A stretch of DNA of 5,769 bases from JAKBCQ01 sp021807585 (GTDB lineage Bacteria > Planctomycetota > Planctomycetia > Isosphaerales > Isosphaeraceae), in NCBI GenBank assembly GCA_027325115.1, contig DAHWFG010000202.1:1-5769 (forward strand). The letters run 5' to 3'. The position numbers and the translations under genes were made by a program. How positions within the stretch are numbered: position 1 is the first letter of the stretch; the number at the start of each line of letters is the position of its first letter. The notes under the pieces are model-generated. The model saw nothing but the letters and a program-made list of their open reading frames with translations. It had not been told where the DNA came from and did not search any database. Below, piece after piece: positions 1 to 5,331 of this stretch.

Positions 1-603
1 CAACACGTACTTTTTAAAGAGTCCCGCGGCGATCCGCTCGAACGCCTCGAGGCTCTCGACCGCTCCGAGGGGAGGACGCATAGCGGGTTGAACCGCGAAT
101 TCGTCGTAAGCCTGGATCGGTCCCGCTGCCAGCATATGAAAAGGTATGAGATAATTGATTGTCGAGGGAGCGTCGGGGGGCGCACACCGCCCCTCGATCA
201 CCGCGCGAGAAACCTCGACCCACCGGAGCGCGACATATGAGAAGCCGACGATCGCCAAGATCGGATTGATCGACCGCGCCTCGGCTGCGAATCGAACGTA
301 AAGATCGGGAGTTTTATGGATCAGGAAAAGCGCGAGAACGACCGCCGCCGCGAGCGTGAAAACAACCCGTGCGAACCGGGGTCGATCGGGCTTAAGCGCG
401 TGCAAGAGCGCGTTCGCGACGAGCAATCCCCCCGCGACATAAATCACTCGTCCCTGTAAATAGAGCCCGACGAACGCGAGATTGACGATCGCGAGCGCCC
501 ATTTGCGAACGCTCGGCGAATCGATCGGCAGGAGGATGAAAACGGCCGCGGCGACGAAAACCCAGAACTTTACGCTATAAAGATCGATGATTTCCGCGCC
601 CAT
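1..603 (-). CDS. MBOAT-family membrane-bound O-acyltransferase, N-terminal part (C-terminus beyond left edge)
   Basis: The frame is open from ATG at 603 down to base 1 (201 codons), with an in-frame TGA directly before the ATG, so the start is fixed. The product is strongly hydrophobic, with candidate membrane segments at about residues 13-28, 35-50, 55-70, 79-97, 113-128 and 150-163. Two MBOAT signatures are visible. One is INYLIPFHMLAAGPIQAYDEF-like (residues 149-169), matching the family pattern of an aromatic/proline stretch followed by AGPI and an acidic-Phe end. The other is GLFKKYVL at 194-201, matching the conserved GLFKK region. Family members such as DltB and AlgI move acyl groups onto extracytoplasmic polymers or lipids. 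The catalytic histidine region would lie beyond the left edge, so activity and substrate cannot be judged. The gene is divergent from the DUF1549 operon. A weak GGGA lies 9 bases upstream of the ATG. Confidence 0.8.
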   Translation of the reverse strand, partial: MGAEIIDLYSVKFWVFVAAAVFILLPIDSPSVRKWALAIVNLAFVGLYLQGRVIYVAGGLLVANALLHALKPDRPRFARVVFTLAAAVVLALFLIHKTPDLYVRFAAEARSINPILAIVGFSYVALRWVEVSRAVIEGRCAPPDAPSTINYLIPFHMLAAGPIQAYDEFAVQPAMRPPLGAVESLEAFERIAAGLFKKYVL

Positions 604-783
604 TCACACGTTTCCCAAGATACCGCCGCGGCTCGCGCCGGTTCCGTTGAACTCGCCGCTTCCAGGCTTCATTCCAGACCGATCGTTCTCGGCAAAGCGC
701 CCGATCGAATCGATCGCGTTCGTTGCAACGAATGGCACCTCGGGTGCGATCGTTCCGAGTTCATCGAGAGCGTAGCAGCGCAT
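604..783 (-). CDS. Possible small protein directly upstream of the MBOAT gene (59 aa, uncertain)
   Basis: ATG at 783 opens a 59-residue frame. It ends in TGA at 604-606, immediately followed by the MBOAT ATG at 603, a junction that would suit translational coupling. The product begins MRCYALDELGTIAPEV and has a Gly/Asn/Ser-rich end (SGMKPGSGEFNGTGASRGG), with no membrane segment or signal peptide. I do not recognise the family. No Shine-Dalgarno sequence precedes the ATG. The plus strand of the same bases also has an open frame (587-775) with plausible codons, so the coding strand is ambiguous and this may be an untranslated leader of the MBOAT gene. A 14-base palindrome at 719-732 makes both strands read VATN there. 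Confidence 0.25.
   Translation of the reverse strand: MRCYALDELGTIAPEVPFVATNAIDSIGRFAENDRSGMKPGSGEFNGTGASRGGILGNV
719..732. repeat. Perfect 14-base palindrome
   Basis: TTCGTTGCAACGAA equals its own reverse complement. It lies upstream of the MBOAT start, inside the uncertain small open frame. It has the size and symmetry of a dimeric regulator's operator, but no regulator is identified. One such palindrome per few windows this size is expected by chance. Confidence 0.4.
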
Positions 784-846
784 TGATCGGCGGGCAAATT
801 CGGCGGACGGAGGAAGTCGAAAGGTCGTTCCGGATCGCGGATCGAG

Positions 847-856
847 ATTCTATAAT
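847..856. promoter_or_regulatory. Overlapping -10-like elements in an AT-rich patch
   Basis: The plus strand carries a perfect TATAAT at 851-856. The minus strand carries TAGAAT (852-847), which would start a transcript near 840 reading towards the MBOAT gene. Neither has a good TTGACA-like partner at 16-18 bases, so the assignment rests on the -10 match and on the position between divergent units. Confidence 0.25.
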
Positions 857-925
857 TGATATCGACGCGATTGATAACGGCGTATTCCTGCTCGGCGATA
901 GCCGTCGGAGCTCGATCAACGCGAT

Positions 926-960
926 CTGAAGTAACCGCCGCAGACGGCGCGGCGGTTCAG
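926..960. repeat. GC-rich inverted repeat (hairpin)
   Basis: AACCGCCGC at 933-941 and GCGGCGGTT at 949-957 form a perfect 9-base stem with a 7-base loop. The flanks CTG (926-928) and CAG (958-960) could extend the stem past a bulge. AAAAAA follows at 961-966 on the plus strand. A terminator for plus-strand transcripts would need T there, and for minus-strand transcripts the U tract would lie on the wrong side. It is therefore not a classical intrinsic terminator and may be an operator or a structural element upstream of the candidate operon promoter. Confidence 0.5.
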
Positions 961-970
961 AAAAAAGTCC

Positions 971-999
971 TTGCAATCGCGGCCGCGGGCCGATATGTT
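971..999 (+). promoter_or_regulatory. Candidate sigma70-type promoter of the DUF1549-DUF1501-WD40 operon
   Basis: TTGCAA (971-976) and TATGTT (994-999) are separated by 17 bases, and each matches the bacterial housekeeping consensus at 4 of 6 positions. Transcription would begin near 1006 and leave a leader of about 110 bases before the ATG at 1115. The spacer contains the 10-base palindrome CGCGGCCGCG (978-987), where a bound dimer would occlude polymerase. Planctomycete promoters are poorly charted, so this is a pattern match only. Confidence 0.35.
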
Positions 1000-1053
1000 A
1001 AACAATCGTTGAGCCTCAATAGCTTTCCCGCCGTCACTCGCGGGGTCGCTCCA

Positions 1054-1070
1054 GCCGGTTCCTTACCGGC
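1054..1070 (+). repeat. Short hairpin in the operon leader
   Basis: GCCGGT (1054-1059) and ACCGGC (1065-1070) form a 6-base stem with a 5-base loop (TCCTT), 45 bases before the DUF1549 ATG. If the promoter at 971-999 is right, this lies in the untranslated leader. No T tract follows, so it is not a terminator. Confidence 0.35.
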
Positions 1071-1114
1071 GTCGAGACGCGAACCCGGCCTTGTACGAGA
1101 ACGGAAGCGCCGCC

Positions 1115-2920
1115 ATGAAACCGAACCGTAACCCCCTGACGGCCGTTTTGATCGCCTTCGCTTCGCTTTGGGCGTGCTCGCGTGTCGACGCCGCCGAAAC
1201 CGCAGCCGACGCCGCCAAGAAAGTCGGTACGCTCGCCAAACCGCAACCGACGCTACCCAAAGATCAAACTTCGAACAGCGTCGCGTCCGCGGCTTCGCTT
1301 CCGCTCCACGAACGGATCGATCGGTTGATCGAACAAGGGCTCGAAACGAAGTTCGCATTGCCCGCGACCGACGGCGAATTCGTCCGTCGTGTGCATCTCG
1401 ATTTGACCGGGATGATCCCCTCGGCCGACGAGGCGCGCGATTTTATCGACGACCCCTCGCCGTACAAACGCGATAAACTGATTGATCACTTGCTCGCGGC
1501 GCCCGCGTACGCCCGCAGGATGCAGATCGTTTTCGACGTCATGCTGATGGAACGGCGCGATCAACAAAAAGTTCCCGCCGATCAATGGAAAACTTATCTT
1601 TATCAGTCGTTTCTTGAGAACAAGCCATACGATCAATTCGTGAAAGAGATATTGAGCGGCGACGGTTCGGATCCGACGAATCGAGGACCCGCGAAGTTTT
1701 ATCTTGAGCGCGAAGGCGATCCTTACATCCTCACCCGCGACGTCGGCCGGTTGTTCCTGGGCCGCGACATGCAATGCGCCCAGTGCCACGATCACCCGCT
1801 CGTCGACGATTACAAGCAGGCGCATTACCACGGTTTATACGCGTTCTTCAGCCGAACCTACGGCGTTCAACCCGCCGGCGGCGCGTTCATGCTTGGGGAG
1901 AAAGGGGAGGGAGACGTCACGTATAAATCGGTATTCAAGAAAAAGATCACGCATACAACCGGTCCGCGGGTGATCGACGCCGCGCCTCCCGTCGAGCCGA
2001 CGGTCGTCAAGGGGGAGGAATACTGGGTGGCGCCGGTGAACGGAACGCGTGCGATTCCGAAGCACAGCCGCCGCTCGCTCCTCCCCGCGGCGCTCGCCTC
2101 GAACGAGAATCCCGCGTTCGCGCGCAACGCCGCGAACCGGTTGTGGGCTCTCCTTTTGGGCCGGGGGCTCGTCGACCCCGTCGATTTCGATCATTCCGAC
2201 AACCCCCCCTCTCATCCCGAACTCCTCGACCTGCTGGCGAACGAATTCGCGCAATCGCATTACAATATTAAAGCATTTATGCGAGAAATTATGCTTACGC
2301 GGGCATATCAGCGTTCGAGCGAGCCTCCCGCCGAGGTTTCGCCCGCGGATTTAGCCGCCGAGAGGTACGCCGTGGCGAATCTTCGGCCGCTTTCGGCCGA
2401 GCAGTTGGCGTGGAGCGTGATGCGGGCCGCGGGGATCGTCGATGCGAAGCGCGCCGAGGTCGAGCGATCGTTGATCGGCGTCGATCCTCGGTTCCGAGCG
2501 ATCGCGCGGCTCGATCCCAAACGCGAGGCGCTCGCCGAACGTTTGATCGAGTCCGAAACGTATCGTTCGCTCGTGGGGAACGAGCAACCATTTGTGCATT
2601 TTTTCTCGGCCGGAGCGGGCCAGGCTCAAGACCGGCTCGCCCCGACGGTGCATCAGGCTTTGTTTCTTTCCAACGGGGACCCGATCCGCTACTGGTTGGG
2701 ACCCTCTCCCTCTTGGCTCGTCGGCCGCGCCTCGGCGCTTAGCGACCCCGCGGCGACCGCCGATTTGTTGTATCTCGCGCTTTTATCGCGTCGGCCGACC
2801 GGAGAAGAACGCGCCGCGATCGTCGCGAGCCTCGCTCCGCGGACCGCCGACAAACCCAAGGCGGTCCAGGAAATCGCCTGGGCGATCGTCGCCTCGAGCG
2901 AATTCCGCTATAATCACTAA
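1115..2920 (+). CDS. Exported DUF1549/DUF1553 protein with CxxCH motif (planctomycete cytochrome-like family)
   Basis: This is a 601-residue product. The N-terminus (MKPNRNPLTAVLIAFASLWA) is a signal peptide. LWAC at 18-21 is close to a lipobox but has an unusual Trp at -2, and VDA/AE at 26-27 suits ordinary signal peptidase, so either a lipoprotein or a soluble secreted form is possible. After an Ala-rich linker, DUF1549 covers about 66-247 (RRVHLDLTGMIPSADEARDF at 91-110). It ends with CAQCHDH at 221-227, a CxxCH heme-c-type motif. DUF1553 covers about 325-600, with ARNAANRLWALLLGRGLVDP at 336-355, NPPSHPELLDLLANEF at 363-378 and a typical EFRYNH end. The separate N-terminal cytochrome domain (PSCyt1) of longer relatives is absent. 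A TTG at 1091 would add 8 residues in front of the basic signal-peptide start, so ATG 1115 is preferred. It is the first gene of the operon. The biochemical role is not established. Confidence 0.9.
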   Translation: MKPNRNPLTAVLIAFASLWACSRVDAAETAADAAKKVGTLAKPQPTLPKDQTSNSVASAASLPLHERIDRLIEQGLETKFALPATDGEFVRRVHLDLTGMIPSADEARDFIDDPSPYKRDKLIDHLLAAPAYARRMQIVFDVMLMERRDQQKVPADQWKTYLYQSFLENKPYDQFVKEILSGDGSDPTNRGPAKFYLEREGDPYILTRDVGRLFLGRDMQCAQCHDHPLVDDYKQAHYHGLYAFFSRTYGVQPAGGAFMLGEKGEGDVTYKSVFKKKITHTTGPRVIDAAPPVEPTVVKGEEYWVAPVNGTRAIPKHSRRSLLPAALASNENPAFARNAANRLWALLLGRGLVDPVDFDHSDNPPSHPELLDLLANEFAQSHYNIKAFMREIMLTRAYQRSSEPPAEVSPADLAAERYAVANLRPLSAEQLAWSVMRAAGIVDAKRAEVERSLIGVDPRFRAIARLDPKREALAERLIESETYRSLVGNEQPFVHFFSAGAGQAQDRLAPTVHQALFLSNGDPIRYWLGPSPSWLVGRASALSDPAATADLLYLALLSRRPTGEERAAIVASLAPRTADKPKAVQEIAWAIVASSEFRYNH

Positions 2921-2927
2921 TCTCATT

Positions 2928-2933
2928 AAGGAG
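2928..2933 (+). promoter_or_regulatory. Ribosome binding site of the DUF1501 gene
   Basis: AAGGAG lies 7 bases before ATG 2941, in the 20-base gap after the DUF1549 stop. It is the strongest Shine-Dalgarno match in the window and fixes the DUF1501 start, which also places the Tat motif at the expected distance from the N-terminus. Confidence 0.75.
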
Positions 2934-2940
2934 AACGGCC

Positions 2941-4239
2941 ATGCGATGCACGTATTCATGCGGGTCGGCGGAACATGTTCTTTCACGGCGATCGTTCCTC
3001 GGCGGGACCGCGGCGCTGCTGGGGGGCGCGGTCGCGGGCGTTCCCGGGTTTTCGCCGTTCGCACTCGCCGATTCGCTCGAGAAAAAACGTAAGCAAATCT
3101 TGGTCGTTTATCTCGCGGGGGGCTCGAGCCAGTTGGAAACCTGGGATCCCAAGCCCAAGACCGAGACGGGGGGTCCGTTCGGCGCGATCGAAACCTCGGT
3201 TCCGGGAATCATGATTTCAGAGCTTTTGCCCCGCACCGCCAAGCTGATGCACCTCATGGCGCTCGTTCGCGGGGTGAACACGCACGCCGCCGCGGTCGAC
3301 GATCACGGCAAAGGCGATTACCTGATGCACACGGGGCGGGCGCAGGCGCCGGGTCAGGAGTATCCAAGGCTGGGGGCGGTCGCTTCGAAGTTCCTCGGCA
3401 AAGAGACCGACGCGTTGCCCGGTTACATTCACATCGCCCCCGGCCACGGCGGGCTCGGTCGCAACGAATCGGCGTTCCTCGGTCCACGGCACGCCCCGCT
3501 CTATCTGGGAAACGGTCAGGCGCCCGCGAACACGCTGCGCGATCCCGCAATCACCGACCCAGCCGATCAATCGCGGCAGGCGTTCCGCTGCATGCTCAAC
3601 GATCGCTTCGCCAAACGACGCCGATCGGCCGAAACCGAGGCGTACACATCCACATACGAACAAGCCGCGAAGCTCATGCGCGAACGAGACGTCTTCGACA
3701 TCTCCAAAGAACACGCCGCGGATCGCTTTCGTTACGGCGATTTCGACTTCGGCCGCCATTGCCTCTTGGCGCGGAGACTGCTCGAGGCGGGGGCGACGTA
3801 TGTCCAATGCGTCCATTCGAATTACGACACGCACAACGAGAACTTCGCCTTTCACCTCGAACAGGTCGGCGAGTTCGACCAGGGGTTCTCGGCCCTTCTC
3901 GAAGATCTGCACGTCCGCGGGCGGCTTGAACACACACTTGTGATCGTGATGTCGGAATTCGGCAGAACTCCGCATATCAATTTTTATCAAGGTCGCGATC
4001 ATTGGTGCAAGGCGTGGTCGATCGCGCTCGCGGGATGCGGGATCAAAAAGGGGATCGCGCTCGGCAAGACGAACGCGAAGGGGACCGAGGTCGTCGATCA
4101 CGAGGTGACGGGAGGGCATCTGTTCCACACGTATTTGAACGCGGTCGGGCTCGATCCCGCGGGGGGATTCGAGGTCGACGGTCGGCCGATCCAGATCGCC
4201 GAACCGACCGCGACCTCAATCAAAGAACTGCTCGCATGA
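2941..4239 (+). CDS. DUF1501 protein, Tat-exported, alkaline-phosphatase/sulfatase-like fold
   Basis: This is a 432-residue product, a normal length for DUF1501. The N-terminus has the twin-arginine motif SRRSFLGG (15-22) followed by a small hydrophobic stretch to about residue 43 (ALADS), so export in folded form is expected. Characteristic blocks follow in order: VVYLAGGSSQLETWDPKP (55-72), the GGPFGAIETSVPG block (77-89), DDHGKGDYLMHTGR (120-133), RYGDFDFGRHCLLARRLLEAG (264-284), YDTHNENF (295-302), MSEFGRTP (337-344) and GRDHW (351-355). The Asp/His residues in these blocks are plausible metal ligands of an alkaline-phosphatase-superfamily hydrolase. No substrate is established. The gene follows the DUF1549 stop by 20 bases. 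The pairing of DUF1549/1553 with DUF1501 is typical of Planctomycetota and points to a shared envelope role. Confidence 0.92.
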   Translation: MRCTYSCGSAEHVLSRRSFLGGTAALLGGAVAGVPGFSPFALADSLEKKRKQILVVYLAGGSSQLETWDPKPKTETGGPFGAIETSVPGIMISELLPRTAKLMHLMALVRGVNTHAAAVDDHGKGDYLMHTGRAQAPGQEYPRLGAVASKFLGKETDALPGYIHIAPGHGGLGRNESAFLGPRHAPLYLGNGQAPANTLRDPAITDPADQSRQAFRCMLNDRFAKRRRSAETEAYTSTYEQAAKLMRERDVFDISKEHAADRFRYGDFDFGRHCLLARRLLEAGATYVQCVHSNYDTHNENFAFHLEQVGEFDQGFSALLEDLHVRGRLEHTLVIVMSEFGRTPHINFYQGRDHWCKAWSIALAGCGIKKGIALGKTNAKGTEVVDHEVTGGHLFHTYLNAVGLDPAGGFEVDGRPIQIAEPTATSIKELLA

Positions 4240-4286
4240 CGATCGCTTCGGCGTCCGTCGCCGCCAACAAGGAACCAGGCGAATGA
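4236..4286 (+). other. 16-codon micro-ORF bridging DUF1501 and WD40 genes by ATGA overlaps
   Basis: ATG at 4236 overlaps the DUF1501 stop (ATGA 4236-4239). The frame reads MTIASASVAANKEPGE and stops at TGA 4284-4286, which overlaps the WD40 start (ATGA 4283-4286). A ribosome finishing DUF1501 could reinitiate here and again at the WD40 ATG, carrying translation across the 43-base gap. The WD40 gene also has its own AAGGA, so the arrangement may be coincidence. A functional peptide is unlikely at this length. Confidence 0.25.
4269..4273 (+). promoter_or_regulatory. Ribosome binding site of the WD40 gene
   Basis: AAGGA lies 9 bases before ATG 4283 and supports that start. It sits inside the 16-codon micro-ORF described at 4236-4286. 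Confidence 0.55.
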
Positions 4287-5293
4287 ATACGGCTGTTTCG
4301 GTCGATCCCGCGAAGATCGCTTCGGTTAAAGAGTTCGCTCATTCGTCACCGTTAATGACATGCCGATTCGATCCCACCGGAGCGTACGTTTTGGCGGGAT
4401 CGCAGGATCGGCTCGTCATTCGCTGGAACCTTGAATCGGCCGCCAAAACGACGCTCGAGGCGCACGAAAGCTGGGTTCAGGCGCTCGCGTTCGCTCCCGA
4501 CGGCCGCACGGTGCTTTCGGGAGGATGCGACGGCAAGTTGATCTGGTGGAACGCGACCGACCAAAAGCCCAAGCCGATCCGATCGATCGCCGCTCATCAT
4601 CCCTGGGTGCGGTCGATCGCGGTCTCTCCCGACGGCAAGCTCGCCGCGACCTCGGGAACGGATAAGCTTGTGAAGATTTGGTCGATCGAAGACGGTAAGC
4701 TCGTCCACGAAATCTCGGGACACGCCAAAGACGTCTATCGCGTGCTCTTCGATTCCAAAGGCGCTTTCTTGTTCTCGGCCGATCTCAAGGGGCTCGTCAA
4801 ACGGTGGGAAGCAGCGACGTGGAAGCACCTCGCCGATCTCGACGCGGCGAAACTTTATCACTACGATCAGGGACAGGGGGTCGATTTCGGCGGAGTACGC
4901 GATCTCGCGATCTCTCCCGACGGCGCGTTGATCGCGTGTTCGGGGCTGATCGAGGCTTCAAACCCGCTCGGCGCGGTACACACCCCCGCGATCGTCCTGC
5001 TCGACGGAAAAACCGGCAAGGAAAAGCTGCTCGAACGTCCCAAAGAAGATATCAAAGGGTCGATGTGGAGCGTCCGCTTTCATCCCGACGGTTTCTTACT
5101 CGCGGGATCGGGAGGAGGTTCGGGAGGGCTGTTGTTCACGTTTAAACCCGATCAGGTGAATGAAACATATAAATTCACTCTGCCAAACATGCTTTACGAC
5201 GTCGATCTTCATCCCGACGGCAAGCGGATCGCCTCGGCGCATTACGACGGCAAGCTCCGGCTAAGCGCTTTCGCTCCCGTCAAGACGACCTGA
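4283..5293 (+). CDS. WD40-repeat beta-propeller protein, probably cytoplasmic
   Basis: This is a 336-residue product made almost entirely of WD40-type repeats. Seven units are discernible at about residues 16-50, 59-92, 103-135, 145-177, 199-240, 258-288 and 298-330, enough for one complete seven-bladed propeller. Clear repeat marks are FAPDG (70-74), SPDGKLAATSGTDKLVKIW (115-133), GHAKDVYRVLF (146-156), SPDG (211-214), HPDG (268-271) and HPDGKRIASAHYDGKLRL (310-327). Blades 5 and 6 are the most divergent; blade 6 carries a Gly-rich turn (GSGGGSGG, 275-282). There is no signal peptide or membrane segment, unlike the two upstream products. WD40 propellers are protein-interaction scaffolds; the partner is unknown. 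It is the last gene of the operon, 43 bases after DUF1501, and convergent with the gene at 5332. Confidence 0.88.
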   Translation: MNTAVSVDPAKIASVKEFAHSSPLMTCRFDPTGAYVLAGSQDRLVIRWNLESAAKTTLEAHESWVQALAFAPDGRTVLSGGCDGKLIWWNATDQKPKPIRSIAAHHPWVRSIAVSPDGKLAATSGTDKLVKIWSIEDGKLVHEISGHAKDVYRVLFDSKGAFLFSADLKGLVKRWEAATWKHLADLDAAKLYHYDQGQGVDFGGVRDLAISPDGALIACSGLIEASNPLGAVHTPAIVLLDGKTGKEKLLERPKEDIKGSMWSVRFHPDGFLLAGSGGGSGGLLFTFKPDQVNETYKFTLPNMLYDVDLHPDGKRIASAHYDGKLRLSAFAPVKTT

Positions 5294-5331
5294 AGAGACG
5301 GCGCCAAGTCGAGATTGACTGCGAACTTAAG
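5294..5331. other. Short convergent gap without a clear terminator
   Basis: Only 38 bases separate the WD40 stop from the stop of the minus-strand gene. They contain AGTC/GACT (5307-5320, 6-base loop) and the start of the 10-base palindrome AACTTAAGTT (5324-5333). Neither has a GC stem followed by a T tract, so I cannot call an intrinsic terminator for either gene. Confidence 0.4.

Larger units (their letters stand above)
784..1114. other. Divergent intergenic region between the MBOAT side and the DUF1549 operon
   Basis: No convincing gene is visible in these roughly 330 bases; open frames here are short, overlap one another on both strands and have no recognisable product. The stretch contains an AT-rich patch at 847-882 with promoter-like hexamers on both strands, a 7-base direct repeat ATTGATA (855-861 and 870-876), a GC-rich hairpin at 926-960, a promoter-like pair at 971-999 with a 10-base palindrome in its spacer, and a short hairpin at 1054-1070. 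It probably holds the control region for transcription in both directions. Confidence 0.6.

Noticed and set aside
587..775. 62-codon plus-strand frame (MISAPIHTFPKIPP start)
   Set aside because: It overlaps the MBOAT start antisense, has no ribosome binding site and is rich in Pro/Ser, as antisense frames often are. I kept only the ambiguity with the minus-strand frame as an observation.
926..966. Hairpin followed by a homopolymer as an intrinsic terminator
   Set aside because: The tract is A on the plus strand after the stem, and on the minus strand the U run precedes the stem, so neither direction gives stem then U tract.
1091..1114. TTG start for the DUF1549 gene, adding MYENGSAA
   Set aside because: The signal peptide begins naturally at ATG 1115 with Lys and Arg just before the hydrophobic core; the extra residues do not improve it.
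957..1358. 133-codon Arg-rich frame on the minus strand across the operon promoter region
   Set aside because: It overlaps the signal peptide and linker of the DUF1549 gene, and its very Arg-rich composition is typical of a non-coding GC-rich frame.
1253..1831. 192-codon open frame on the minus strand opposite the DUF1549 gene
   Set aside because: It is a shadow of the DUF1549 coding strand, with no start context and no domain.
3217..4128. Long open frame (303 codons) on the minus strand opposite the DUF1501 gene
   Set aside because: It is fully antisense to a gene with unmistakable family motifs. Long antisense frames are expected in GC-rich coding DNA, and the translation is Arg/Val-rich with no recognisable domain.
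4002..4286. 94-codon plus-strand frame over the end of DUF1501
   Set aside because: Most of it is an Arg/Gly/Asp-rich shadow of DUF1501; only its last 16 codons form the micro-ORF of interest.
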